Notes: generated from the sequence alone by a model not told the origin. A DNA stretch of 64,000 nt from Rhabdobacter roseus (GCF_014202275.1 NZ_JACHGF010000001.1:372001-436000); one strand, 5' to 3'; shown: positions 24,424 to 33,186, counted from the stretch's first letter. Made by a program: numbers and translations.

Positions 24424-25923
24424 ATGGGAATCCGATCAATCCTGAGCCGTCCGTTGGCTCACTATATAGTCCAGCAGCAAAAAAGCTGGATAGCTCGCAG
24501 TGCGCAGGTTCAGCAGCAGTGGCGCCAAACGCTGGTCAGCAAAGCGGCCGCTACGCGTTTTGGCAAAGACCATTTCTTCCGGGACATAAGTACCTACGAG
24601 GACTTCAAGCAGGCCGTGCCGGTGCGTGACTATGAGGCGCTTAAAGGCTACGTGGAGCAGATACTTCAGGGCGAGCCGGACGTACTTTGGCCCGGTAAGC
24701 CGCTCTATTTTGCCAAGACATCCGGTACTACCTCCGGTACCAAGTACATCCCTATTACCCACGACTCCATCCCGAACCACATTAACTCAGCCCGTGACGC
24801 CTTACTTACGTACGTACACGAGACGGGAAAGTCACAGTTTCTGGACCAAAAATTAATTTTCCTGTCGGGTAGTCCGGAGCTGGACCAGAAGGCGGGGATT
24901 CACGTAGGGCGACTGTCGGGTATTGCCAACCATCACGTGCCGGGGTACTTACGGACCAACCAGCTCCCCAGCTACGAAACCAATTGCATTGAGGACTGGG
25001 AGACCAAGCTGGATCGAATCATCGACGAGACCATCGACCAGCCCATGTCGCTTATCTCGGGCATTCCGCCCTGGGTGCAGATGTACTTCGACCGCATCAT
25101 GGCCCGGACCGGCAAAAATATCAAGGACGTTTTTCCGGAATTTTCGTTGTTCGTATACGGCGGGGTCAACTTTGAGCCCTACCGGGCCAAGCTCTTTGAT
25201 TCCATCGGGAAGCGCATCGACTCCATCGAGACCTACCCGGCCTCGGAGGGCTTCATCGCTTACCAGGATACCCAAACCGAGGAAGGCCTGCTGCTGCTGC
25301 TCGACTCGGGTATTTTCTTTGAGTTTATCCCGGTCGAGACGTACTTCGACGCCGTGCCCAAGCGCTTGTCGATCGAGGAGGTGGAGGTAGGTAAGAACTA
25401 CGCCGTGGTGATCAACAACAACGCGGGCCTGTGGGGGTACTCCCTGGGTGATACGGTAAAGTTTGTGTCTACCAACCCGTACCGGATTCTGGTCACGGGC
25501 CGCATCAAGCATTTTATCTCGGCCTTTGGGGAGCACATCATCGGCGAGGAGGTAGAAAAAGCCCTCAAGTACGCCATGGAGCGCCACCCGGAAGTGGAGG
25601 TGGTGGAGTTTACGGTAGCTCCCATGGTGACGCCGCCCGAAGGCGGGCTGCCCTACCACGAATGGCTCATCGAGTTTGCGACGCCCCCGCAGGATTCGGA
25701 AGCTTTTGCGGCGGACCTGGACCGGCGGCTGCGGGAACTGAACGTCTACTACGACGACCTCATCGCGGGCAGTATCCTGCGGCGCCTGGTACTGACGCCC
25801 CTGCGCACCAACGCCTTTATAGATTACATGCGGGCGCAGGGCAAGCTCGGCGGCCAGAACAAAGTACCCCGGCTCGCCAACGACCGCGCACTGGCCCAGG
25901 GGCTGCGCCCGCGCGGTCAGTAG
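24424..25923 (+). CDS. GH3-family acyl-adenylate-forming protein
   Basis: A 499-residue member of the GH3 auxin-responsive-promoter family, an ANL-superfamily adenylating fold. ATP/AMP motifs are visible: YFAKTSGTTSGTKYIPIT (about residues 95-112), the tyrosine-rich ETYPASEGFIAYQ (about 270-282), and YSLGDTVKF with GRIKHFISAFGEH (about 340-375). Plant GH3 enzymes conjugate amino acids to jasmonate or auxin; bacterial ones have unknown substrates and often neighbour lipid or surface genes. I use ATG 24424; a TTG at 24415 lies inside the promoter. The gene is followed 40 bp later by dxr. Confidence 0.88.
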   Translation: MGIRSILSRPLAHYIVQQQKSWIARSAQVQQQWRQTLVSKAAATRFGKDHFFRDISTYEDFKQAVPVRDYEALKGYVEQILQGEPDVLWPGKPLYFAKTSGTTSGTKYIPITHDSIPNHINSARDALLTYVHETGKSQFLDQKLIFLSGSPELDQKAGIHVGRLSGIANHHVPGYLRTNQLPSYETNCIEDWETKLDRIIDETIDQPMSLISGIPPWVQMYFDRIMARTGKNIKDVFPEFSLFVYGGVNFEPYRAKLFDSIGKRIDSIETYPASEGFIAYQDTQTEEGLLLLLDSGIFFEFIPVETYFDAVPKRLSIEEVEVGKNYAVVINNNAGLWGYSLGDTVKFVSTNPYRILVTGRIKHFISAFGEHIIGEEVEKALKYAMERHPEVEVVEFTVAPMVTPPEGGLPYHEWLIEFATPPQDSEAFAADLDRRLRELNVYYDDLIAGSILRRLVLTPLRTNAFIDYMRAQGKLGGQNKVPRLANDRALAQGLRPRGQ

Positions 25924-25963
25924 AAAAGTACCCTCGGGTGGTTTTTATTCTATACCTTCATTC

Positions 25964-27127
25964 ATGAACAAAAAACGAATAGCCCTCCTGGGCTCCACGG
26001 GCTCCATAGGTACCCAGGCGCTGGAAGTCATAGAAGCGCACCCGGAGCGCTTCGCCGTAGCGGTACTCACCGCCGAAAACAACGCCGATCTGCTGATCGA
26101 GCAGGCCGTGCGCTTCCGGCCGCAGGAGGTAGTGATTGGCAACGAAAAGCTGTACCACCAGGTGTACGCGGCGTTGCAGCCGCTGGGCATTGGCGTGTAC
26201 GCGGGCGCTCCGGCGCTGGCCACGGTGGTGGAGTCGGAGGGGATTGATATGGTACTGACGGCCCTGGTGGGGTACTCGGGGTTGCTGCCTACCATGCACG
26301 CCATCCGGGCGGGCAAGCCCATTGCCCTGGCCAACAAAGAGACGCTGGTGGTAGCCGGAGAAATGATCACGGCCCTGGCGCGCGAGCACCAGGTACCTAT
26401 TTACCCCGTCGACTCGGAGCACTCGGCCATTTTTCAGTGCCTGGTAGGAGAGGAGCACAATCCCATCGAGAAAATAATCCTGACGGCCTCCGGCGGGCCC
26501 TTCCGGGGCAAAACGCGCGAGTACCTGGCTACGGTCACCAAGGCGCAGGCGCTGAAGCACCCCAACTGGAGCATGGGGGCCAAGATCACCATCGACTCGG
26601 CTACGCTCATGAACAAAGGCCTGGAGGTGATCGAGGCCAAGTGGCTCTTTGACCTTCGTCCCGACCAGATCGACGTCGTGGTACACCCGCAGAGCATCAT
26701 CCATTCGCTGGTGCAGTTTGAGGACGGCAGCCTCAAGGCCCAGCTGGGCCTGCCCGACATGCGCCTGCCGATCCAGTACGCGCTGGGCTACCCCGAGCGC
26801 CTGCCCGCGCGTTTCCCCCGCTTTGATTTTGCCAAGTACCCCTCCCTGACCTTCGAGGAGCCCGACCGCCAGACCTTCCGCAACCTGGAGCTGGCCTTCG
26901 AAGCCCTGGATCGGGGCGGCAATGTACCCTGCATCATCAACGCCGCCAACGAAGTAGCCGTTGCGGCTTTCCTGCGCGACGAGCTGGGCTTTCTGGAAAT
27001 TGCGGAGCTCATCGAGACTTGCGCCGCCAAGGTACCTTACGTACCCAGCCCCAGCTACCACGACTACGTACTCACCGACCAGGAGACTCGTCGCCTGGCC
27101 CAGGAACTGGTGCGGGAAAAAGTATGA
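25964..27127 (+). CDS. dxr: 1-deoxy-D-xylulose-5-phosphate reductoisomerase
   Basis: A 387-residue NADPH-dependent enzyme of the MEP isoprenoid pathway: LLGSTGSIGTQAL (dinucleotide fold), ANKETLVVAGEMI, DSEHSAIFQCL (metal and substrate), SGGPFRG, and HPNWSMGAKITIDSATLMNK, followed by the C-terminal LEIAELI helix. It makes 2-C-methylerythritol 4-phosphate. The start matches the family. Stop and the next start overlap (ATGA). Confidence 0.97.
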   Translation: MNKKRIALLGSTGSIGTQALEVIEAHPERFAVAVLTAENNADLLIEQAVRFRPQEVVIGNEKLYHQVYAALQPLGIGVYAGAPALATVVESEGIDMVLTALVGYSGLLPTMHAIRAGKPIALANKETLVVAGEMITALAREHQVPIYPVDSEHSAIFQCLVGEEHNPIEKIILTASGGPFRGKTREYLATVTKAQALKHPNWSMGAKITIDSATLMNKGLEVIEAKWLFDLRPDQIDVVVHPQSIIHSLVQFEDGSLKAQLGLPDMRLPIQYALGYPERLPARFPRFDFAKYPSLTFEEPDRQTFRNLELAFEALDRGGNVPCIINAANEVAVAAFLRDELGFLEIAELIETCAAKVPYVPSPSYHDYVLTDQETRRLAQELVREKV

Positions 27128-27579
27128 ACGCGGCGCTTTGGTTTAAGTACCTTTCGGTGGTGCTGGCTAGCTCGCTGAAATTCCTGGGCGGGCCGCTTAC
27201 GGGCCTGGCACTCGGGCTGCATTGGCTCGAAACGGGCATCTTCACCGCCTGCGGCATGTTGCTGGGTGCGGTGGCAGGTACTTTCCTGGGCAATGGCATT
27301 CAGCAGCTACTCCGGCGCTTTCGGCAGCGGCCCTCGCGGCGTTTTTCCAAGGCCAGCCGCGCGGCGGTGCGGATTTTCCGGCGCTTCGGCATGGTAGGCA
27401 TCGCGTTCATCACGCCCTGGGTGTTCATGCCCATCGGCGGCGGACTGGTGGCGGTGGCGTTTCGGATACCTCGCCTGCAGATTTTCCTCTGGATGGCCGT
27501 CAGCGCCCTTTTCTGGGGGCTGCTTATTTCGTACCTCTTCTTCCGGCTCACCTTCGTGCAGGAGTACTTTGCGGGCTAG
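27124..27579 (+). CDS. Uncharacterised small membrane protein
   Basis: A 151-residue membrane protein that starts at ATG 27124 inside the dxr stop (ATGA overlap). Three to four helices are likely (KFLGGPLTGLALGLHWLETG, TACGMLLGAVAGTFLG, MVGIAFITPWVFMPIGGGLV and FLWMAVSALFWGLLISYLFF), with a basic loop between the second and third (RRFRQRPSRRF). The GPL-G-T-P-xx-MPIGGG arrangement recalls the COG2426 'small multidrug-export' family of membrane proteins, but I cannot confirm that. It converges tail to tail with the M56 gene (1-bp gap). Confidence 0.72.
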   Translation: MNAALWFKYLSVVLASSLKFLGGPLTGLALGLHWLETGIFTACGMLLGAVAGTFLGNGIQQLLRRFRQRPSRRFSKASRAAVRIFRRFGMVGIAFITPWVFMPIGGGLVAVAFRIPRLQIFLWMAVSALFWGLLISYLFFRLTFVQEYFAG

Positions 27580-27580
27580 C

Positions 27581-29389
27581 CTACTTTTCGTTTTTAAGCT
27601 GGGAGAAAGAACGTACCTTGAATTTCTTGGCTGTCGAAGCAGTGTGCTGTTCATCTACCAGCACCTGAATGTCTCGGGTAGCGCGGTTGATTTTTACGTA
27701 AAAAGTATCATCCCAACGCACAGGCCCTGTTTTCGAAAAATACAGGTACTTTCGGTGGTCGTCGAGCTGGATGGCTTTCCGCACCAAAGTACCCTTTTGA
27801 AGATCTTCTACAACTACCTCGCACGAAACAAGAAGGCTGTCGCCCTGCTTCTGTACCTTCTGAAGATCCAGCCGAAAGCCTTCCTTCTCTAAAAAAGCAT
27901 TGGCACGGGGCACTATCGTTTCCCTGATTTGATCGGGATTGGCCCGGTACTGAAAATAGTCTTGGGAAATCGCTAAGACAGAAGGAGTGTTTAGTTTAAA
28001 GGGTACCTGCATCTCGTCGAGCTTCCGGCTGCTGCTCACTACTTCCAGTTCGCTATCGCCCTGCTCAAAATAAACGCCGTGTTTCTGACGGCTTACGGCA
28101 AACATATCGAAGTTGATAAAGGCTCCCTTAGCTCCCAACGCCCGCGCTTCGTTCATAGGAATAACCTCCGGCGGAGTGGTTTTCTTGATTCGGTGATCCC
28201 GGATCGAAAGCCCGATCTGGGAGGTACTTCCGTCGGCATTATAGGCCAGGTCGGACACCACAATCTCCACCCCCGTATGCTTGATCTTGCGGTTTACTTC
28301 TTCAATGGACGCCAGCGTTAGGGAGTTGGGATTGACGTTGTAGTTGGCTCCAGCGGGCAGGATCGTCAGGTTATTTAGCTCCAGATTTTTTGCCGTAAAC
28401 GACCAAATACCCCGCCAGTTAGTATTGGTATTATATACTTTCAAAGGGTAAGCAGGTACTTTGGGGGCTTCAACGGCCACATCGGGCTGCGGCGCTGCCG
28501 CCTGATACTCTACCTTGACCCGCTGCTGCGCAAAGGCCAGGACGCCACCCGCTACCAGCGGAAGCGCCAGGAAATACAGTAGTTTTTTCATGATTGGTGA
28601 TGGTTTTTTGAAAAGGTGGTAAATGCGGTTAGTAAGTGGTTTTTGGCTGAAGGCATGGACGGAAAAGGGCGTTTTGTCCAGCGCCAGATTGAGAAGTAAA
28701 TGGGCGTACTGCTGGCGATCGTACTGCTGAATCATGAGGGCGTCTACTTCGTATTCGTGCAGGTCGCGGAGCGATTTCTGGTAGAGCCAAACCACCGGAT
28801 TGAACCAAAAAACAACCTTGATGACCTCAAGCACCAGCAAGTCTAGGGAGTGTCGCCGTTTGGCGTGATACTGCTCGTGCTGAAGTACCCACTGGCGTTC
28901 GGTGCCGGAGAGGCTTTTATCCAGAAAAATAAAATGAAAGAAAGAGGAATTGGCCAGCCGCCCCGCCGTAGGCACCAGCCAGTAAGTACCGGCTTTCTGC
29001 GCCTGGCGGGAAGAATAGGCAACTTTCCACAAGCTAAAAAGTAAACGGAGCGCCATTCCAAGTACCCCCAAGAGGTACATAAGCGATAAGATTTCTAGCC
29101 AGGATAAAGCCTCAGGTACCTTTTCTGAGGTACTTGAAGGTACCTTTAAAGCGGTTTCGGCTGGGCTCAAAGTACCTATGGACGAGACCTCAGGTAGGGG
29201 AGCGGACTTAGGGGGTAGCACTACCGTTTGGGTACTTTCAAAGGTCGTAAGCGGAATGAACAGCCCAAGGCCCAGCGCCGCCAGCAGGTAGTAACGGTTC
29301 CAGGTGTGGAAGGTAAGTGGACGAAGTAGCAGGTAGTACAGCCCGTAGAAGCCCACGAGGCAGGCCGAAGCCTTGAGTAAATAATCCAT
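27581..29389 (-). CDS. BlaR1/MecR1-type M56 membrane metalloprotease
   Basis: A 602-residue sensor protease. Four N-terminal membrane helices (about residues 4-22, 32-50, 100-122, and one after the protease motif) bracket the zinc site HEQYH (171-175, the HExxH motif) with a downstream HEYEVDA (about 215-221). In BlaR1 systems the activated protease cleaves the BlaI-type repressor. The C-terminal part (about 290-602) is a non-penicillin-binding periplasmic or cytoplasmic domain I do not recognise, and no SxxK-type beta-lactam site is visible, so the signal is unknown. It lies 12 bp after the BlaI-type gene. Confidence 0.87.
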   Translation of the reverse strand: MDYLLKASACLVGFYGLYYLLLRPLTFHTWNRYYLLAALGLGLFIPLTTFESTQTVVLPPKSAPLPEVSSIGTLSPAETALKVPSSTSEKVPEALSWLEILSLMYLLGVLGMALRLLFSLWKVAYSSRQAQKAGTYWLVPTAGRLANSSFFHFIFLDKSLSGTERQWVLQHEQYHAKRRHSLDLLVLEVIKVVFWFNPVVWLYQKSLRDLHEYEVDALMIQQYDRQQYAHLLLNLALDKTPFSVHAFSQKPLTNRIYHLFKKPSPIMKKLLYFLALPLVAGGVLAFAQQRVKVEYQAAAPQPDVAVEAPKVPAYPLKVYNTNTNWRGIWSFTAKNLELNNLTILPAGANYNVNPNSLTLASIEEVNRKIKHTGVEIVVSDLAYNADGSTSQIGLSIRDHRIKKTTPPEVIPMNEARALGAKGAFINFDMFAVSRQKHGVYFEQGDSELEVVSSSRKLDEMQVPFKLNTPSVLAISQDYFQYRANPDQIRETIVPRANAFLEKEGFRLDLQKVQKQGDSLLVSCEVVVEDLQKGTLVRKAIQLDDHRKYLYFSKTGPVRWDDTFYVKINRATRDIQVLVDEQHTASTAKKFKVRSFSQLKNEK

Positions 29390-29401
29390 ACCGACGGACG
29401 G

Positions 29402-29761
29402 TTATTGGTTGTTGATGAAATGACGGAGTTTCTCAATCTCCTCGGGAGTGAGCGTATCCTCTTTGACCATAAAAGAGAGTAGGTTCTCGACCGAGTTTTC
29501 GAAGTAGGTAGAGAATACTTTCTGAAAGCTCTGCTTGCCGTAGTCTTCTTTGCTTACCAGCGGAAAGTACTCATGCGTTTTGCCGTAGGCTTTGTGGCCC
29601 ACGTACCCCTTCGTTTCCAGCAGCCTCACTACCGACGAAATGGTATTGTAGGGCGGCTTGGGCTCGTCCGGTAGTTGCTCGATAATGTCTTTGACAAAGC
29701 AGTGGCCCAGCTCCCAGACTACCTGCATGATGCGCTCTTCGGTTTTGGTTAATTCTTCCAT
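29402..29761 (-). CDS. BlaI/MecI/CopY-family transcriptional repressor
   Basis: A 119-residue winged-helix repressor: LTKTEERIMQVVWELGHCFV at the N-terminus, PPYNTISSVVRLLETKGYVG as recognition helix and wing (about 35-55), and a C-terminal dimerisation helix (TLTPEEIEKLRHFI). It pairs with the M56 protease gene 12 bp downstream. Its own upstream DNA has a large perfect inverted repeat (29773-29832), so autoregulation is likely. Confidence 0.92.
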   Translation of the reverse strand: MEELTKTEERIMQVVWELGHCFVKDIIEQLPDEPKPPYNTISSVVRLLETKGYVGHKAYGKTHEYFPLVSKEDYGKQSFQKVFSTYFENSVENLLSFMVKEDTLTPEEIEKLRHFINNQ

Positions 29762-29772
29762 GGACCAAAGGT

Positions 29773-29832
29773 AAAACGGATTTTTCAGTTTAACAACTAT
29801 TTTATAAGTTATATTACTGAAAAATCCGTTTT
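29773..29832. promoter_or_regulatory. 17-bp perfect inverted repeat upstream of the BlaI-type gene
   Basis: AAAACGGATTTTTCAGT (29773-29789) and its exact complement (29816-29832) are separated by 26 AT-rich bases and begin 11 bp before the repressor start codon. The position fits an operator bound by two repressor dimers or a looped one. The T- and A-rich stems also resemble a bidirectional terminator; with no gene ending there, operator is the better guess. The sequence lacks the classical TACA/TGTA BlaI core. Confidence 0.6.
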
Positions 29833-29960
29833 TGTGTGAAGAGCGAAAGAGGTAATCGAAAAGACAGCTTGTTCTTTGGGGTAGTTTTGTGCGGTTTGTT
29901 ATGGGAACTTGCTACTATTAATTAAGGCTAGCCATGCGCTTCTTGGCCGCGTAGCGGTCG

Positions 29961-30083
29961 AATGTTTGTAGTTAAAAAGTACCTAAGGTGACTCGCGTGC
30001 CTTTAGGTACGCAACAAGTGGTGATGGTTGCGTACCTAAAGGCACGAGGCAGGATGCGGCTGCTCCTTTAGGCTACAAACATT
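29961..30083. repeat. Nested intergenic palindrome
   Basis: An inner perfect 20-bp inverted repeat (arms 29996-30015 and 30027-30046, 11-nt loop, beginning CGTGCCTTTAGG) lies inside outer arms AATGTTTGTAG (29961-29971) and CTACAAACATT (30073-30083). The 29762-30144 spacer holds no gene. The layout is that of a miniature repeat (REP/BIME or MITE-like) which could be mobilised by a RAYT protein such as the one at 34962-35510, although its sequence differs from the repeats flanking that gene. Confidence 0.65.
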
Positions 30084-30144
30084 GCGTGCCTATGGCACTT
30101 ATTTGACTCATGATCAATTAGCTAATCCCATAGTTTGCGTTAAA

Positions 30145-30810
30145 TTAAAAATAGTAGCTAAGGTAAAAGGCAGATAAGGTATTAAAGTCTAATGTGAAGC
30201 CCCACGAATGGGTGCTGGTAACCGCCTGGCGGGGATTGGCCGATCCGGCTTCTAGTTTTAATCCCCCAAGATGTAAATTGACCGTCGATTCAAGAGAAAG
30301 ACTAATGCGATTAGTAAGGAAATATTTTCCCCCCGTAAACAAGCCTACTCCCGCCCGCCAGTACACGTCTTTTTCGTAAGTATAGTTGGGTGCCGAGCCG
30401 GAAGTACCTAAGCCAATTGTGGCGTCTCGATACTGGTACCGCCCGGCCAGATCGGCTCCGTAGTAGTGTACAAACTTCCCGTAGCGGCGTTGCCATTCGT
30501 GGCCCAGATCAAGGGACAAGATGAGTAAGTGGGGTTGATTAGCACCGGGTAAAGGGGGGTTGATGTTGGTTCCGAGTCCAAACAAAGGGCGAATGCGCAA
30601 GGCCCGGTTTTCGCTCAGCTTTCGGCGGGCTATAAAGCTGTACGTGGAAAATTGAATATCTCCATACCGATCTCGATCAAAAAAGCGGAGCAAATCTACC
30701 CCTACCTCCCATTTGGGCGGGGGACTCTCCACTTCCTGCGCCCGGAGCTCTCCACCAAGCCCACAGAGGACAAGTACGATTAGTAAAAAGGGGGTCGTTG
30801 TGTTTTTCAT
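30145..30810 (-). CDS. Uncharacterised outer-membrane beta-barrel-like protein
   Basis: A 221-residue secreted protein: signal peptide MKNTTTPFLLIVLVLCGLGG (cleavage after ELRAQ-like AQE) and an otherwise beta-strand-rich body with alternating aromatic residues, ending in FYLSYYF, a C-terminal aromatic typical of outer-membrane barrels. I do not recognise a family. I use ATG 30810; the frame extends to 30852 but the first 14 residues there are unconvincing. A perfect 20-bp palindrome sits about 80 bp upstream and may control it. Confidence 0.78.
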   Translation of the reverse strand: MKNTTTPFLLIVLVLCGLGGELRAQEVESPPPKWEVGVDLLRFFDRDRYGDIQFSTYSFIARRKLSENRALRIRPLFGLGTNINPPLPGANQPHLLILSLDLGHEWQRRYGKFVHYYGADLAGRYQYRDATIGLGTSGSAPNYTYEKDVYWRAGVGLFTGGKYFLTNRISLSLESTVNLHLGGLKLEAGSANPRQAVTSTHSWGFTLDFNTLSAFYLSYYF

Positions 30811-30888
30811 GCGTTTCTGGTTGGGTGAATAAAAGGGTACTTGATATGACAAAAGTCAACGTGAAGTTACAAAGGGCCTCCCAAATCT

Positions 30889-30908
30889 GTATTGACAATT
30901 GTCAATAC
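30889..30908. promoter_or_regulatory. Perfect 20-bp palindrome, candidate operator
   Basis: GTATTGACAATTGTCAATAC reads identically on both strands. It lies between the divergent outer-membrane gene (start 30810) and the symporter gene (start 31033), in the region where both promoters should sit. Odd-symmetry length and the TTGACAATTGTCAA core are typical of TetR- or MarR-type operators; no such regulator gene is in the window. Confidence 0.6.
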
Positions 30909-31032
30909 GGCGCAAAAAAAGCTGACTTTTTTTGGCAATAGGTAAAAGTACCCCGCTGCGGCCTTTGCTATCCTACGCGGGTACTTTGAGGTAAAGTACC
31001 CGGCGCATCAACCTTCTTCTCTACTATACGGT

Positions 31033-32670
31033 ATGCATGTTCTTCATTGGGCCGACTACGCGGTCTTTTTGCTGTACTTTCTGGGTGTGAGTGGCTACGG
31101 CTACTGGATCTACCACCGCAAGAAATCCGCCCAGGCCGACACCAAAGATTTTTTTCTGGCCGAAGGTGCCCTCACCTGGTGGGCCATCGGAGCCTCGCTG
31201 ATCGCCTCCAACATCTCGGCCGAGCAGTTCATCGGCATGTCGGGCTCGGGCTTTGCGCTGGGGCTGGCCATTTCGTCTTACGAGTGGATGTCGGCGGCGG
31301 CGCTCATTATCGTGGCGGTGTTTTTCATTCCGGTGTACCTCCGCAACAAGATCTACACCATGCCGCAGTTTCTCAGCCAGCGCTACAACGACACCGTCAG
31401 CACCATCATGGCGGTGTTCTGGCTGCTGCTGTACGTCTTCGTGAACCTCACGTCCATCCTGTACCTGGGGGCGCTGGCCGTCGAGACCATCTCGGGTATT
31501 CCGTTTCTGTACAGCATGGTGGGCATGGCGCTGTTCGCGATTTTCATTACACTAGGCGGCATGAAGGTCATCGGCTACACCGACGTGGTGCAGGTGGTGG
31601 TGCTAGTGCTGGGCGGACTGGTGGTAACCTACCTGTCGCTGAACCTGGTATCGACGGAGTTTGGCGGGCAAAGTACCTGGGACGGCCTGGGGCTGCTGCA
31701 CCAGCAGGCCGACTCGCACTTTCACATGATCTTCACCGAAAAAGACAAGTACTACTACGAGCTGCCGGGCCTCTCGATCCTGATCGGGGGCATGTGGATC
31801 AACAACCTCAACTACTGGGGCTGCAACCAGTACATTGTGCAGCGGGCGCTCGGGGCCGACCTCAAAACTGCCCGCAACGGCATTCTGTTCGCGGCCTTTC
31901 TGAAGCTGCTCATGCCGCTGATCTGCGTGGTGCCGGGCATTGCTACCTACGTGTTGTACCAGCACGGGTACTTTCAGCAGGAAATGCTCGACGCCGCCGG
32001 GAACGTCAAGCCCGACCACGCCTACCCCACCCTCATGAACCTGCTCCCGATGGGCTTCAAGGGGCTCGCCTTCGCGGCCCTGACGGCGGCCATCGTGGCC
32101 TCGCTGGCTGGCAAGGCCAACAGCATCTCCACGATCTTCAGCCTGGATATTTACCGCAAATTTTTTGACAAAAATGCCTCCGAGCGCAAAACCGTGCGCG
32201 TAGGGCGGCTGGCCGTGTGGGTGGCCTTTGCGATAGCGCTGGCCATTACGCCGCAGCTACGCCGCCTGGAGCAGGCCTACCAGTTTGTGCAGGAGTACTC
32301 CAACTACATCACGCCCGGTGCCTTTGCGCTCTTTGCGCTGGGGCTTTTCTGGCGGCGAACTACCTCCCGGGCGGCCATGTGGGCGGCCTTCCTGACGCTC
32401 CCGCTCTCGATTTTATTTAAATTCATGCCGGAGGTACTTGACGCGCTGCTGAACGTGCAGATCGCGCCCATTCCGTTCCTGAACCGCACCATGTGGGTGT
32501 TCGGGATCTTGCTGGTGCTGATGGTGGTTATTTCCCTCACCGACTCCCACCGGGGCGAGGACAAAGCGCCCATCGTGGAGCCCGGTATGTTTCGGGTGGG
32601 GCCTGCGTTTGTCATTCTTTCCATCCTGATTTTGGGGATATTAACGGCTCTGTATACGGCCTTTTGGTAA
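31033..32670 (+). CDS. Sodium/solute symporter, SGLT type (SSS family)
   Basis: A 545-residue transporter with about 14 membrane helices. WWAIGASLIASNISAEQFIG, GLAISSYEWMSAAALIIVAV and TMPQFLSQRYND match the sodium/sugar cotransporter subgroup (vSGLT-like), including the unwound first helix with Ser/Asn residues near the sodium site. The NYWGCNQYIVQRALGA motif is also typical. Substrate is probably a sugar or sialic acid-type solute, but cannot be told. Gene is preceded by a GGTACTTTG word at 30980-30988 and by the palindrome at 30889-30908. It stands alone. Confidence 0.92.
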   Translation: MHVLHWADYAVFLLYFLGVSGYGYWIYHRKKSAQADTKDFFLAEGALTWWAIGASLIASNISAEQFIGMSGSGFALGLAISSYEWMSAAALIIVAVFFIPVYLRNKIYTMPQFLSQRYNDTVSTIMAVFWLLLYVFVNLTSILYLGALAVETISGIPFLYSMVGMALFAIFITLGGMKVIGYTDVVQVVVLVLGGLVVTYLSLNLVSTEFGGQSTWDGLGLLHQQADSHFHMIFTEKDKYYYELPGLSILIGGMWINNLNYWGCNQYIVQRALGADLKTARNGILFAAFLKLLMPLICVVPGIATYVLYQHGYFQQEMLDAAGNVKPDHAYPTLMNLLPMGFKGLAFAALTAAIVASLAGKANSISTIFSLDIYRKFFDKNASERKTVRVGRLAVWVAFAIALAITPQLRRLEQAYQFVQEYSNYITPGAFALFALGLFWRRTTSRAAMWAAFLTLPLSILFKFMPEVLDALLNVQIAPIPFLNRTMWVFGILLVLMVVISLTDSHRGEDKAPIVEPGMFRVGPAFVILSILILGILTALYTAFW

Positions 32671-32835
32671 AAAACAGGGGACTGTGCGGGCACGGTTTTG
32701 TTAGGTTGTAAGCCAGGTACCTTTCCAGTTTATGTGTAAGGTAGATACTAAGGCCGGGTACTTCCGGCGTTAGTTAGGGTAGACAATAGGAAGAAAAGTA
32801 CCTCGGAATGTCTTAGCAATATAACCCCATAAGCC

Positions 32836-33153
32836 ATGAAAAAGACCAGAATGATCTCTATTTGGGTTGGCCTTGTGCTGATCGCCCTGAGTGTGTCGAG
32901 CTGTGTGTACCGGACGGGTCCGCCTCGGCGCTATGATTATGGATATGGCTACGGCCATCCCGGCTACCGCGTACCGCCCCGGCCACCCCGCACGGTGATC
33001 GTCCGGCCTTCGCCCCCGCCACGTGCCGTATACCGGAATGCTCCCCGCGGGCGCCGCACCTACGAAAGACGGGATACCCGCCGGAGCAACCGGACCTACC
33101 AGCGCAACAACAGCCGTAACAGCCGTTACGGGCGTTCGTACGGACCAAGGTAG
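32836..33153 (+). CDS. Small basic, Tyr/Arg/Gly-rich lipoprotein
   Basis: A 105-residue exported lipoprotein: signal with lipobox VSSC at about residues 20-23, then a tyrosine/glycine tract (RRYDYGYGYGHPGYR), a proline-rich tract and an Arg/Asn/Ser-rich tail (RRSNRTYQRNNSRNSRYGRS). Similar low-complexity lipoproteins are common in Cytophagales and have no known function. The charge and repeats suggest it coats something acidic such as polysaccharide or DNA at the surface. It stands alone between the symporter and the Nramp-type gene. Confidence 0.7.
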   Translation: MKKTRMISIWVGLVLIALSVSSCVYRTGPPRRYDYGYGYGHPGYRVPPRPPRTVIVRPSPPPRAVYRNAPRGRRTYERRDTRRSNRTYQRNNSRNSRYGRSYGPR

Positions 33154-33186
33154 TCAGAAGTAGAAGCAGTTTTTGAATAAATACCA

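Noticed and set aside
29961-30083. CRISPR array or tRNA in the palindromic spacer
   Set aside because: The repeats are inverted, not direct, and there is no regular spacing; the fold is a single nested hairpin, not a cloverleaf.
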